DNA of 64,000 nt from contig NZ_RBAH01000010.1 of NCBI RefSeq assembly GCF_003626695.1, forward strand, positions 124,001 to 188,000. The letters run 5' to 3'. Below, in pieces: positions 14,707-23,397 of this stretch (its first letter is position 1; every line of letters starts with the position of its first letter). The position numbers were made by a program, and so were the translations under genes. The DNA comes from Paenibacillus ginsengarvi. GTDB taxonomy: Bacteria; Bacillota; Bacilli; Paenibacillales; NBRC-103111. The notes beneath the pieces are model-generated. The model was not told the DNA's origin. It ran no database searches and saw only the letters and a list, made by a program, of their open reading frames with translations.

Positions 14707-15849
14707 TTAACACCTCAGTATCAGATCGGATTCGTAAAAATCAAGCAGCCGCGCCGCTTCTTCCTCCACCTTCGCCCGCGTTTGCGACCGGACTTTGGAC
14801 GCCTCGAACCAGTTCACCTGCAGCTCGGTTTGATTCTTTTTCGCTTCCAGCGTCCAGATGCCTTCTACGCGACCGTCCACGAGAACGGCCGGGGCCACAA
14901 TCCCGTCGCCGCGGTACAAAAGCGGACGGTACGGCTCCTTCATGAAGGACGAGCTGGCGTGCGCCATCGACACCGTATACGGATCGAAGTGGGGCAGCAG
15001 CCGAACCGTTCCTTCCGGCATCGATGCGGCATGCAGCTCCTCCACATCCGAGCGGAGTATCCAGCCTTCGCGGCCGTCCACGATGACGGCGGCGATATCG
15101 CCCTCCAGAGAGCGCATCAGCCTTTTGGCCGCAGACGTGTCGATATTCCACCACCGGGCGAACTCTTCGAACGTGGCCGGACCGTAAACGGCCAAGTAAC
15201 GCTTCGCCGCTTCGCGCATAATCGCCTCCGGCGATTCGGACGGCGCGCTCCACCGTTTGATCCATTGATCGGGGCGAACGAACGTATCCTGCTCGCCTTC
15301 TTTCGGGCCGAACGCGAGCAGCCCTTCCCGCGCAGCGGGACGCAGCAAATCGGCGGAGCCTTCCAGCAGCAGCGCTCGCAGCTCCTCCTGCCCTTTGCTC
15401 GCGGCTACCGCTCCCGCCAAGCTTTCCAGCGTTTTCGGCTCCTGTCCGAGCACTGCGCCGATTGCCTCCAGCAGATCGTCCGTCTGCCGCTGGGAAACCA
15501 GGCGTCCGTTCACCCGCTGTGACTTGCGCGCGGTGTCCGCCGTGTATTCCCGCAGGGCGGACAGTACGCGGGGAAGCTCGACCGACGTCAGCACATAACG
15601 TTCTCCCCGCATCGCCCAGCACTCCACAAGCGTTCTGTCTTCCCGCAGCGCTTGCCGGATATCGGCCGGCTTGACCCCATCCGCTCTCGCCCATACCGCT
15701 AATTCAACCGCCTGCATCATCCGGGACGGAATGCCGCCGATACGGTGTACCGTATCGAGCCAGCCCTCCTTGCCGGTGCGTCGTAGCAGATTTTGGCGCG
15801 TCAGCCGCCAAGCGGCGACCTGCTGCATGCTTAATCGTTTTGCGGGCAT
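14707..15849 (-). CDS. winged-helix DNA-binding protein, HTH_42 / AlkX (YcaQ) family
   Basis: 380 residues; ATG behind GGAGGAATAGACGAT. The sequence has the HTH_42 (PF06224) layout: SMQQVAAWRLTRQNLLRR at the start, VLTSVELPRVLSALR, the winged-helix segment YGPATFEEFARWWNI, VRLLPHFDPYTVSMAH, and a final domain with PAVLVDGRVEGIWTLE. Family members such as E. coli AlkX/YcaQ are DNA glycosylases that act on bulky or crosslinked lesions; AlkZ is the related antibiotic-cluster enzyme. A DNA-repair role is inferred from the family. It is in an operon with the thioredoxin. Confidence 0.85.
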   Translation of the reverse strand: MPAKRLSMQQVAAWRLTRQNLLRRTGKEGWLDTVHRIGGIPSRMMQAVELAVWARADGVKPADIRQALREDRTLVECWAMRGERYVLTSVELPRVLSALREYTADTARKSQRVNGRLVSQRQTDDLLEAIGAVLGQEPKTLESLAGAVAASKGQEELRALLLEGSADLLRPAAREGLLAFGPKEGEQDTFVRPDQWIKRWSAPSESPEAIMREAAKRYLAVYGPATFEEFARWWNIDTSAAKRLMRSLEGDIAAVIVDGREGWILRSDVEELHAASMPEGTVRLLPHFDPYTVSMAHASSSFMKEPYRPLLYRGDGIVAPAVLVDGRVEGIWTLEAKKNQTELQVNWFEASKVRSQTRAKVEEEAARLLDFYESDLILRC

Positions 15850-15997
15850 ATCGTCTATTCCTCCGTTGTCTTGGAGCCGCCCGTTTCAGATGCCGGAGCA
15901 TACGGCAGCTTCCTTACTGTATCGGTTGCAAGTATACCACGGCCGCCCCGCCACTCACAAATAGGAGGTTTTAGGGCAGCCGGCGCCCGGCAAACGA

Positions 15998-16504
15998 TTA
16001 GCCGCCCGCCGTGTGCAGATCGTCCAGATTCATCAGCTTCCAATCCGGTGTGCCGTCCCGGGTCAGAAACCATGTATCGATAAAGCTATCGTTCGGCTTG
16101 CGAATGTGGTCTCGCGCCGCCCAAATTTCCGATAAGCGAAACGTCGGAGAAGCGTTGCGAATGAGGAGCGAGATCGGATACGCCGGATCGTATGCCATTT
16201 TCTTCGATTCCTTGCGCTTGATCAGCTCGTTGAGCTGCGCAATGAGATGGGCTAGCGTAACCGGTCCGCTCAAGCTCCCGTCCGGGCGTCCGAGCAGCGC
16301 CTTCGCTTCGGCCGCGTCGTAGAACAGATGAGTGATTTCCACGCCGAGTTTATCTCCCCGCGAGGTTTGCAGGACGGCGTCCGGCCGGTCGTGCTGGTAA
16401 AGCAAGCGCAGCTTGACGGAATGACGCGAGTTGAACAGCCTGATAAATTCGCGAATCGCAGCTCTCTCCAATGCTAGCTTCTCGGTATCGTGCCGTGGCT
16501 TCAT
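15998..16504 (-). CDS. hypothetical protein with possible PD-(D/E)XK-like core
   Basis: 168 residues from the ATG at 16504, preceded by GGAGGTGGGGCATTT. No family is recognised with confidence. Residues 37-60 read YQHDRPDAVLQTS then GDKLGVEITHLFYD, an Asp followed about 15 residues later by Glu-Ile-Thr. That pattern resembles the core of PD-(D/E)XK nucleases, with Thr in place of Lys. The rest is a helical segment (LIAQLNELIKRKESKKM) and a PISLLIRNASPTF strand pair. The gene is monocistronic between two operons. The nuclease idea is an inference from the motif only. Confidence 0.7.
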   Translation of the reverse strand: MKPRHDTEKLALERAAIREFIRLFNSRHSVKLRLLYQHDRPDAVLQTSRGDKLGVEITHLFYDAAEAKALLGRPDGSLSGPVTLAHLIAQLNELIKRKESKKMAYDPAYPISLLIRNASPTFRLSEIWAARDHIRKPNDSFIDTWFLTRDGTPDWKLMNLDDLHTAGG

Positions 16505-16652
16505 AAATGCCCCACCTCCGGATCTGAGCAAATGCGGTTCTATACCTATATTACCACATCCGGCGAAAAACGCCCCGCGATTGCGATGTGAAAAGCCTTA
16601 GGGCTGACTGCCCGCTCCGTCTTACTGCCGAACCATTCGTCCGTCTTTCTCC

Positions 16653-16722
16653 TAAATGGAAAAACTCCCGTTTCTATCGGCGGTATGCCGGTTACCGGGA
16701 GGTAGATGGAAAAACTCCAGTT
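16653..16722 (+). repeat. two copies of a TGGAAA-CTCCCGTT dispersed repeat
   Basis: TAAATGGAAAAACTCCCGTT (16653-16672) and TAGATGGAAAAACTCCAGTT (16703-16722) lie in tandem in the gap downstream of ilvN. The second is followed by a GCTGC, as are two copies near 22.7-22.8 kb. They appear to belong to one intergenic repeat family. Confidence 0.6.
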
Positions 16723-16737
16723 CATATACTGCTGCAG

Positions 16738-17217
16738 CTACTCTCCCCGCAGCATCGCCGTCTCGCCCGTGCGCGTAAGCTCCAGTATGCCGTACGCCTC
16801 AAGCAGTTGAAGCAGCGCGTCGTTTTTCTCCGGCTCTCCCGCAACCTGAATGATGACCGAGCGGGGGCCGACATCGACCGTCTGGCAGCGGAATGTTTCC
16901 GCGACGGCGAATATTTCCGGCCGCTTTGCAGGCTCGGCAGCCAGCTTCACGAGCATCAGCTCGCGGGCGATCACCGCCCTGTGGCGCAGAATTGCGACCT
17001 CGACGACGTCGATCAGCTTGCCGAGCTGGCGGACGATCTGCTCCGCTTCCCGCTCGTCCCCGGCCACCGTGATCGTAATTCGGGACAGCCCCGCCCGCTC
17101 GGAGCTGCCGACCGTGATGCTCTCCATGTTATAGCCTCTGCGGCCGAACAGGCCGGCGATGCGCTGCAGCACGCCTGGGTGATCTTGCGCGAGTATGGCG
17201 ATTTTATGCTTGGCCAC
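16738..17217 (-). CDS. ilvN: acetolactate synthase small (regulatory) subunit
   Basis: 159 residues. The N-terminal ACT domain (HKIAILAQDHPGVLQRIAGL) binds valine in this family and the second domain starts after VEVAILRHR. Together with the large subunit it makes acetohydroxyacid synthase, the first step of branched-chain amino acid synthesis. The start overlaps the ilvB stop by 14 bases, which supports translational coupling. IlvC and leu genes, which usually follow in Bacilli, are absent here. Confidence 0.95.
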   Translation of the reverse strand: MAKHKIAILAQDHPGVLQRIAGLFGRRGYNMESITVGSSERAGLSRITITVAGDEREAEQIVRQLGKLIDVVEVAILRHRAVIARELMLVKLAAEPAKRPEIFAVAETFRCQTVDVGPRSVIIQVAGEPEKNDALLQLLEAYGILELTRTGETAMLRGE

Positions 17218-18970
17218 GGGTCTCGCCCCCTTCCCCCACGATCATGTCGGCGAGCCGTTTGCCTTGCGGCACCATCGGGTAGACAAGCTCCTCCTTCGCT
17301 ACGACGAAGTCGATGAGCACCGGCCCCGGCGTAGCGAGCGCCTCCTGCCACACCCGAGCGGCTTCGCTTCTGCTGGCCGCCCGAAGCCCCTTCACGCCGT
17401 ACGCCTCCGCCAGCTTGACGAAGTCCGGACTGCCGGACAAGTCGATATGACTGTACCGGCGGTCGTAGATCAGCTCCTGCCACTGCTTGATCATGCCGAG
17501 CGTACCGTTGTTGATGACGACGATTTTGACCGGTATGCGGGAAATGGCACAGATCGCCAGCTCCTGGGCGCACATCTGCATGCCGCCGTCCCCGTTGATC
17601 GATACGACCAGCCGGTCCGGGCTGCCGATCTGCGCGCCGATCGCCGCCGGAAAGCCGAAGCCCATCGTCCCGAGGCCGCCCGACGTCAGCAGCGATCGCG
17701 GACGGGTAAACCGGTAAAATTGCGCCGTCCACATCTGATGCTGACCGACGTCGGTCGTCACGATCGCCTCCCCCTTCGTCGTGTCGGAGATCATCTCGAT
17801 CACGGCCTGCGGCTTGAGCGGATACTCGCTGTCCGTGTAGCGGAGCAGATAGTCCCGCTTGATGCTTTGCAGCTCCCGCAGCCATGCCGCCTTTTCGGCG
17901 GATGGGGTTCCGCTCCCGCGTCGCCCGGCAAGACGAGCGTTCGCAGCGCCAAGCGCATCGCGAACGTCGGCATGGACGGCTATGGCCGTAGGCACCAGCT
18001 TGCCGATCTCCGCCGCGTCGATGTCGATATGGGCGATCACCGCTTTCGCGGCGAAGCCGTCCAGACGCATCGTCACCCGGTCGTCGAAGCGGGCCCCGGC
18101 CGAGAGAAGCAGATCGCATTCGATCAGCGCCCGGTTCGCCGCGACCGTGCCGTGCATCCCGGGCATGCCGAGCCACTGCTCATGTTCGCCCGGGAATCCA
18201 CCTAGCCCGAGCAGCGTCGTCGTGACGGGAATGCCCGTCCGCTCGGCGAAGGCGAGCAGCTCGTCGCTCGCCTCCGCCGCAACGACGCCTCCCCCCGCGA
18301 GCAGCACAGGCCGCTGTGCCGTTTCTAGCGCATCCAGCAGCCGCTCTACCTGACGGTTCAGCTCCGTCCGGTCTGCGGAAAGCGGCGAATAGCCTTGGAT
18401 AAGAAGCTGCTCCGGATAGCGGAATTCCGTAAACTCCGCGGATACGTCCTTCGGAATATCGACGAGCACGGGCCCTTTTCGCCCCGTTCCCGCGATATAG
18501 AAAGCTTCCCGGATCGTACGGGCGAGATCCTCCACCCGCCGCACCATATAGCTGTGCTTCGTGATCGGCAACGTCATGCCGACGATGTCCGCCTCCTGAA
18601 ACGAATCGGTGCCGATAAGCGACGTCGGGACGTTGCCCGTTATGACGACGAGCGGCACCGAATCCATATGCGCCGTCGCGATGCCGGTGACGAGATTCGT
18701 CGCTCCCGGGCCCGATGTGGCGAGGCATACGCCGATCCGGCCCGTCGATCTGGCGTAGCCGTCGGCGGCGTGGATCGCCCCCTGCTCGTGGCGCGTCAGC
18801 AGGTGGCGGAACTGCGGATTGCCGTGCATCGCATCGTAAATGTACAGCACGGCCCCTCCGGGGTAACCGAATACGCACTCCACCCCTTCCAGCAGCAAAG
18901 AGCGCAGCAAAATGTCCGACCCGGTCACCCGATCCGGCTGCAACAATCGTTCGCGTTCGTTGTTGTTCAT
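17204..18970 (-). CDS. ilvB: acetolactate synthase large (catalytic) subunit
   Basis: 588 residues; ATG behind AGAGGATGACGGT. ThDP- and FAD-dependent enzyme joining two pyruvates, or pyruvate and 2-oxobutyrate. Marks: VFGYPGGAVLYIYDAMHG, the ThDP-activating Glu in RHEQGAIHAADGYAR, CLATSGPGATNLVTG, GFGFPAAIGAQIG, and the ThDP-Mg motif SINGDGGMQMCAQELA continuing to VVINNGTLGM. Full length for the family. The leader is short and I see no T-box there, in contrast to many Bacillus ilv operons. A TTACCG palindrome is the only visible candidate operator. Confidence 0.96.
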   Translation of the reverse strand: MNNNERERLLQPDRVTGSDILLRSLLLEGVECVFGYPGGAVLYIYDAMHGNPQFRHLLTRHEQGAIHAADGYARSTGRIGVCLATSGPGATNLVTGIATAHMDSVPLVVITGNVPTSLIGTDSFQEADIVGMTLPITKHSYMVRRVEDLARTIREAFYIAGTGRKGPVLVDIPKDVSAEFTEFRYPEQLLIQGYSPLSADRTELNRQVERLLDALETAQRPVLLAGGGVVAAEASDELLAFAERTGIPVTTTLLGLGGFPGEHEQWLGMPGMHGTVAANRALIECDLLLSAGARFDDRVTMRLDGFAAKAVIAHIDIDAAEIGKLVPTAIAVHADVRDALGAANARLAGRRGSGTPSAEKAAWLRELQSIKRDYLLRYTDSEYPLKPQAVIEMISDTTKGEAIVTTDVGQHQMWTAQFYRFTRPRSLLTSGGLGTMGFGFPAAIGAQIGSPDRLVVSINGDGGMQMCAQELAICAISRIPVKIVVINNGTLGMIKQWQELIYDRRYSHIDLSGSPDFVKLAEAYGVKGLRAASRSEAARVWQEALATPGPVLIDFVVAKEELVYPMVPQGKRLADMIVGEGGETRGQA

Positions 18971-18994
18971 ACCGTCATCCTCTTTTCATCCAGA

Positions 18995-19009
18995 TTACCG
19001 TTACGGTAA
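18995..19009. promoter_or_regulatory. TTACCG-TTA-CGGTAA palindrome upstream of ilvB
   Basis: A perfect 6+3+6 inverted repeat lies 25 bases before the ilvB start in the divergent ilvB/LuxR intergenic region. It could be an operator for ilvB or the LuxR-type gene. No known consensus is matched. Confidence 0.35.
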
Positions 19010-19212
19010 CATGCGGGGAAACGGTTTGGTATTAGCCATAGGGTGACATCCGGCGTATCCTTTCGGCTACAAAACAAGCTTCTCCCGGCGCGGCTAAAAA
19101 GGGACTGGACCGATACCGCCTCGACCGTTTACCATGAGAACAACAATAATGCTGCCGGCCTTGATAAGCCTTTATCCATCAGCCATAACGCCGCAGAAAG
19201 GAGCTGCCGACT

Positions 19213-21480
19213 ATGGAACGCGAAGAAGACAAGGGACTACACCCGGATATGACGCTCGGCGCACGGATCGAGCGGCTTCGCGAGGACGAATTCGTCGGCC
19301 GTTCCTTCGAACTGCGGTTTTTTACGGATTATTTGACCCGTCTGCCGGAGCGGAACGAACGGATTCTGAGCGTGTACGGAACCGGCGGCATGGGCAAAAC
19401 GGTGCTGCTCGAACGGTTCCGCGCCATCGCCGCCGGAAGGGGCGCGCTGTACGTTCAGGTCGATCTGCGCCAAGTGCGGCGGGGGCCCGAGCAGATAGCC
19501 GCGCTAACATTCGCGCAGCTGCCGCCGGATACGGGGGCGACATTGGGAGGATCGGGCGCAGGCGTACGCGACGGAGCTTCGACCGGTGGCGAAGCAACCC
19601 TGGAGCCGGCCTACGCCGAGGACACCGCTTCCGACGCCGCGCTGGCGAACCGGTTCGCCGCGCGGCTGAATCGGCTTGCCGCTTCGCGAAGAATGGTGCT
19701 CGCCTTCGACCATTACGAGGAAATCGGGAGCTTGGACGACTGGCTGCGGGAGACGGTCCTTCCGAAACTTCATGCCAATATGCTCGTCGTTATTGCAGGG
19801 AGGTTTTCGTTGGAAGGACCTTGGCGACTCCCGCCCTGGCGGAAGCTGGCCGTCGCCCTGTCCGTGTCCGAATGGAGCTATGACGAGGCCATGGACTACT
19901 TGGCGCGATGCGGCGTGACTGAGGAGGCGGCTTGCGACCGCCTGTGGCTGCGAACGCTCGGGCATCCGTTGTCGCTCGCGATGGCGACGGCGACCTATTT
20001 GGATAACCGCGCCGGATATGGCAGCCTGTATCCGCCTGCCGCGCTGCCGGACCGGCTCGATACGCAAGTCGAGGAGCTTGTCCGCCACTGGCTGCAAGAG
20101 GCGCAGGACGACGAGCTGCGCGAGTTGGTTATGGCTGCCTCCATCGCCCGCACGTTCCAGCAGGAAAGCTTGATCTTGTTGATTGGACGCGACGTACCTT
20201 CGTCCTTGTTCGATCGTCTCGTCCGGCTCTCGTTCGTCGAGCGCGGCGCGGGCGGATGGCGGATGCACGAGCTGGTTCGGGAAACCGTGCGCCACTCGTT
20301 CCGCGAACGGTTCCCGGAGCGATTCCGCCAGTATGTGCGCAGCGCGGTCCGTTCGCTTCGCGGTAGGATCGCCGCCGGGCTGCGGCAAGGCCGGGACATT
20401 TCCGAAGAAGCGGCCGAGCTGCTCGGGCAGATCGGCAATCCAATTTTGAGGGCGCACTTCCGTCACTCGCGCGCCTCCCGCAACTACTGGGAAACGATCG
20501 GCCCGCACAATGCCGCCGATGCCGAAACGTATATCCGGCGCCGAATAGATAGCGCTAGAGACAGCGTTGTCCGCTGCTCGGACCCGGAAACGGGAAAGTT
20601 GTTCCGCTTCTCGCTTTCCGCCGTCCAAAGCCTGCTCCCGCTCCATCATATCGACGTGCGGGAGCTAATCCGCCTCGGCGACGGCCGCGCCCTTCGCTTA
20701 CTGCGTTGTCCCCGCGGCGAAACGGTCGGCTTGGCGGCGGCGGTGCCGATCCGCAGCAGCACTCTGCCTTATTTGAAGCAGGCCCCGCTGTCCCGCGCCT
20801 ATTTCGCCGCAGTTTCCGCGACCGCTAACGACGCACTGCATGATGGAGGCTTCTTCCTATACGCCACCGACGTTATCGACTACGAGAACGAGGAGCTGCG
20901 GTCCGACATCGTCCGCCTGAAGCTTTCGCAGATGATGTCAGGCACGGTTCTGCTCGCTTCGCCGCCGCACGTTCCTTATTTCGCGGAAGCGTACCGGAGC
21001 CTCGGCTTCGCGCCTGTCCCGGGCGCCGAGCACGCCGATTACGACGCAGCGACGCTCACGCCGACGTACCGGCTTGATACGCGGGGCGCTGCCATGCTGG
21101 CCTTCCTCGACCGGGTATGCGACTACCCGGATCTGATCTCCGGTGACAGAAGCGACGAAGACGAGTCTGCCGCTTTTGCGGCCGCTGCCGGAGACGATAC
21201 CAAGGCGCATTGGACAGGCGAGAGGGCCCGGTCGGATACCGGGTTCGGCACGACTGTAGGCGGCTCGGCAGCGGTCTCGCTCACTCCTAGGGAACAGGAA
21301 GTCGCCGACCTGCTGACGGAAGGTCATACGAATGCCGAAATCGCCGCCGAGCTGTACATGAGCGTGGCCGCAGTCAAAAAACACGTCAACTCGATGCTGC
21401 ACAAGCACGGGCTGCGCAACCGCACCCAGCTCGCCAAAGCGCTGACGGCTGCCCGTCCCCTCCGCAAGCCGCCCGACTGA
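19213..21480 (+). CDS. large ATPase-containing LuxR-family regulator
   Basis: 755 residues; ATG behind AAAGGAGCTGCCGACT. The N-terminal part is a STAND/AAA-type NTPase: FVGRSFELRFFTDYL, P-loop SVYGTGGMGKTVLLE near residues 54-68, and Walker B-like MVLAFDHYEEI. The middle has the winged-helix-like FVERGAGGWRMHELVRETV. Residues 450-650 hold an uncharacterised sensor-like region (SLSAVQSLLPLHHIDVREL). The last 65 residues are a LuxR HTH (LTPREQEVADLLTEGHTNAEI). It is divergent from ilvB, though a regulatory link is not shown. MalT-like activators have this general architecture. Confidence 0.88.
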   Translation: MEREEDKGLHPDMTLGARIERLREDEFVGRSFELRFFTDYLTRLPERNERILSVYGTGGMGKTVLLERFRAIAAGRGALYVQVDLRQVRRGPEQIAALTFAQLPPDTGATLGGSGAGVRDGASTGGEATLEPAYAEDTASDAALANRFAARLNRLAASRRMVLAFDHYEEIGSLDDWLRETVLPKLHANMLVVIAGRFSLEGPWRLPPWRKLAVALSVSEWSYDEAMDYLARCGVTEEAACDRLWLRTLGHPLSLAMATATYLDNRAGYGSLYPPAALPDRLDTQVEELVRHWLQEAQDDELRELVMAASIARTFQQESLILLIGRDVPSSLFDRLVRLSFVERGAGGWRMHELVRETVRHSFRERFPERFRQYVRSAVRSLRGRIAAGLRQGRDISEEAAELLGQIGNPILRAHFRHSRASRNYWETIGPHNAADAETYIRRRIDSARDSVVRCSDPETGKLFRFSLSAVQSLLPLHHIDVRELIRLGDGRALRLLRCPRGETVGLAAAVPIRSSTLPYLKQAPLSRAYFAAVSATANDALHDGGFFLYATDVIDYENEELRSDIVRLKLSQMMSGTVLLASPPHVPYFAEAYRSLGFAPVPGAEHADYDAATLTPTYRLDTRGAAMLAFLDRVCDYPDLISGDRSDEDESAAFAAAAGDDTKAHWTGERARSDTGFGTTVGGSAAVSLTPREQEVADLLTEGHTNAEIAAELYMSVAAVKKHVNSMLHKHGLRNRTQLAKALTAARPLRKPPD

Positions 21481-21580
21481 AGCGGCTTCCCCCTTTTCAC
21501 CACGCGATTGAAAAGGTACAATGCAAGAGGAGCTTATGCCCGGGTGCCAACACGCCCATACGAAAGGAGTCCACGCCGTT

Positions 21581-21850
21581 ATGTTATACGTCGCCAATCT
21601 CACGATCATCGATGCCGACCTGAATGCCCAATTCCGTCCCGCCCATCTCGAATATCTCGACAAGCTGTTCAAGGAAAACAAAGTCGTTATGGCCGGACCT
21701 TTCGCCGACAAAAAAGGCGGCATGGTCATTTACCGCGCCGACTCCGCCGAAGAAGCGAAGGCGCTTGCCGAAGCCGACCCGGTTGTGGTCGAAGGCGCGC
21801 GCACGCTCGAGCTGCGCGAGTGGAACGCGCTGCAATTCCCGCTGAGCTGA
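21581..21850 (+). CDS. YciI-family protein
   Basis: 89 residues from the ATG at 21581 with AAAGGAG 11 bases upstream; an earlier in-frame ATG at 21521 gives an unlikely N-terminus. The YciI ferredoxin-like fold is recognisable from FRPAHLEYLDKLFKENKVVMAGPFADKKGG, which has the conserved His, and from AEEAKALAEADPVVVEG. Related proteins include chlorophenol dechlorinase-like TftG, but most have unknown function. It is monocistronic with a clear terminator. Confidence 0.9.
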   Translation: MLYVANLTIIDADLNAQFRPAHLEYLDKLFKENKVVMAGPFADKKGGMVIYRADSAEEAKALAEADPVVVEGARTLELREWNALQFPLS

Positions 21851-21868
21851 TCAAAGCATAAACGCGAA

Positions 21869-21914
21869 AGAACCTCTGAGCCCGCTTTCTCTTGCGGCGT
21901 CAGAGGTTCTTTTG
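21869..21914. terminator. bidirectional terminator between yciI-like and arsR-like genes
   Basis: AGAACCTCTGA pairs perfectly with TCAGAGGTTCT; the plus side runs into TTTT and the minus side into TTTCGCG. The flanking genes converge on it. Confidence 0.85.
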
Positions 21915-21967
21915 CATAACCCGGCATCGCGCATACCGTTTCGGTTTTCGTATCCGTTTGCCGTCCG

Positions 21968-22567
21968 TCACGACAGCGTCTCCCATTTGGCCCACAATTC
22001 GCGCGGGTTCAGCTCGTAAATCTGGTTGTCGCGGTACATGTACTGGTGCATGATGAACTCCCGGCGAATCGTCGCGAAGTCCTCGTGAAACTGGCTTATA
22101 AAAGCGTTGATTTCCTTTTCCGTATAACTTCGCCCCGCTTCCAGCTTCAATACTAGGTGCTCCAGCACGATCAGCTTCTTCTTCAGCTGCGCCGGAATAT
22201 GCTTCAGCTTGCCGCTCTCGGTAAAAAAGTTTTTGAGCACCGACAACCGCAGCCTTTTGTGCGTGTCCTCCACAGGCACCCCCTCCTCTCCCTTGTTTTT
22301 CTCAATCAGATCAAGCATGGCCGTGCTGTAGGCGTTCATAAAGTAACGGTTCAGTTTAAAATAAATCGTATTTTTATCGCGGCGTTCGCCGATCAGACTG
22401 ACTTCGCGAAGTTTGGCCGCATGATGGGTGACGGTTGCCGGCGAGATGCACAGCTTCTCCGCCAGCTCCAGCCCGCTCAGCTCGCCGCCCGCCAGCAGGA
22501 CGAGCATGCGCACCCGCGTCGGATCGGCTACCGCTTTGTGGTACCGGACGATTTTTTCCAATTGCAT
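21968..22567 (-). CDS. ArsR-type HTH regulator with C-terminal DUF2087 domain
   Basis: 199 residues. The N-terminal winged helix (VADPTRVRMLVLLAGGELSG and CISPATVTHHAAKL) is ArsR-like. The C-terminal part matches DUF2087: FFTESGKLKHIPAQLKKKL, LVLKLEAGRSYTEKEIN and DFATIRREFIMHQYMYRD. In this family the DUF2087 domain is found in many Bacilli as a stand-alone or HTH-fused module of unknown ligand. There are no metal-binding Cys of classical ArsR. It is monocistronic. Confidence 0.88.
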   Translation of the reverse strand: MQLEKIVRYHKAVADPTRVRMLVLLAGGELSGLELAEKLCISPATVTHHAAKLREVSLIGERRDKNTIYFKLNRYFMNAYSTAMLDLIEKNKGEEGVPVEDTHKRLRLSVLKNFFTESGKLKHIPAQLKKKLIVLEHLVLKLEAGRSYTEKEINAFISQFHEDFATIRREFIMHQYMYRDNQIYELNPRELWAKWETLS

Positions 22568-22696
22568 GCCGCGCCGCCTCCTTGCGATGTTATTTGACGA
22601 TTATCTAATTAGATATTATTCGAATTAATTTTCAATGTCAATGATGCAGCGCACAAAAAGGGCCGCTGTGTTGTTACCAGGTAGATAATCATAAAA

Positions 22697-22878
22697 GGAA
22701 AATGTCCCGTTGTTTAGTGCTCATCAGCGGGATGAGAAGTGTATAGCTGGATTTTCTCCCGTTAAATGCTGCAAAAATCCCGATTTTCCCAGAGCAGCAG
22801 CAAATGTACCGGATGTTTTCCATCTAAACTCGGGTAAGCAGGTCTACCACGGCTATTTAACGGGAGTGTTTCCATTTA
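22697..22878. repeat. cluster of four TGGAAA/CTCCCGTT repeat copies in a 331-base gap
   Basis: This gene-free stretch (22568-22898) holds GGAAAATGTCCCGTT (22697-22711, plus), TAGCTGGATTTTCTCCCGTT (22744-22763, plus), TAGATGGAAAACATCCGGT (22808-22826, minus) and TAAATGGAAACACTCCCGTT (22859-22878, minus). The last differs by one base from the copy at 16653. CTCCCGTTAAAT and ATTTAACGGGAG also form a perfect 12-base inverted repeat across the stretch. No ORF with a ribosome binding site was seen here. Confidence 0.6.
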
Positions 22879-22898
22879 CGGCGCCTCTCTTCGCTCCT

Positions 22899-23378
22899 TT
22901 ACTCGATCGGGATACGCAGCTCAAGCTCGTTTTCCTGCGTTTCTTTATCCAGTACATTCGTACGAGGACCCTTCAATTCCAGCACGTATGCTTTGCGGTT
23001 ATGAACGTATCCTTCGGAAGCGATGAAGGCGTTCACTTTTGCATAGGCGGTGTAAAACTGTTTAATCGGTCCCCTGTACACGCAGGAAACGTATTTTTGA
23101 GGTGGAATATCGATCCGAACCATGCCTTCCGGAACAGGCTGCTCGGCATGAACTTCCGCGCAGATGTAATAATAGCATTGGCCCGGATCGGGGTTATCGC
23201 TTTCTTGCGGGTACATGCCGTACAAAATACCGTCGTTTACCAGGCCGTTCAGTTCGCGGATGCGGTTTTTCATCGCGAGCCAAGCCTTCGGTATTTCCGT
23301 CTCCATCTCTTGGAACGGACAGACGATTTCGATGCCAATCAGCTTCCGCTCTCCGCATTCCAGCACTTTGCATTCCAA
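22899..23378 (-). CDS. GyrI-like (AraC effector-binding) domain protein
   Basis: 159 residues. A TTG at 23378 is the favoured start because GGAGGAGGG lies about eight bases upstream; ATG codons at 23405-23408 have no good site and overlap the Nudix stop. The sequence matches the GyrI-like/SOUL-type ligand-binding fold: LIGIEIVCPFQEMETEIPKAW, a central CYYYICAEV strand, QKYVSCVYRGPIKQFYTAY, and a terminal ELRIPIE. Such stand-alone domains bind drugs or small hydrophobic ligands; some antagonise gyrase inhibitors. It is 19 bases after the Nudix gene and probably in its operon. Confidence 0.82.
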   Translation of the reverse strand: MECKVLECGERKLIGIEIVCPFQEMETEIPKAWLAMKNRIRELNGLVNDGILYGMYPQESDNPDPGQCYYYICAEVHAEQPVPEGMVRIDIPPQKYVSCVYRGPIKQFYTAYAKVNAFIASEGYVHNRKAYVLELKGPRTNVLDKETQENELELRIPIE

Positions 23379-23397
23379 GTGAAATCCCTCCTCCTGC

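Noticed and set aside
18971..19212. T-box riboswitch expected in front of ilvB.
   Set aside because: No T-box sequence (such as the GGGTGGTACCGCG type) or specifier stem could be found in the short leader.
22808..22878. CRISPR-like array from the repeats near 22.8 kb.
   Set aside because: Copies are irregularly spaced, in both orientations and too few; no cas gene is present.
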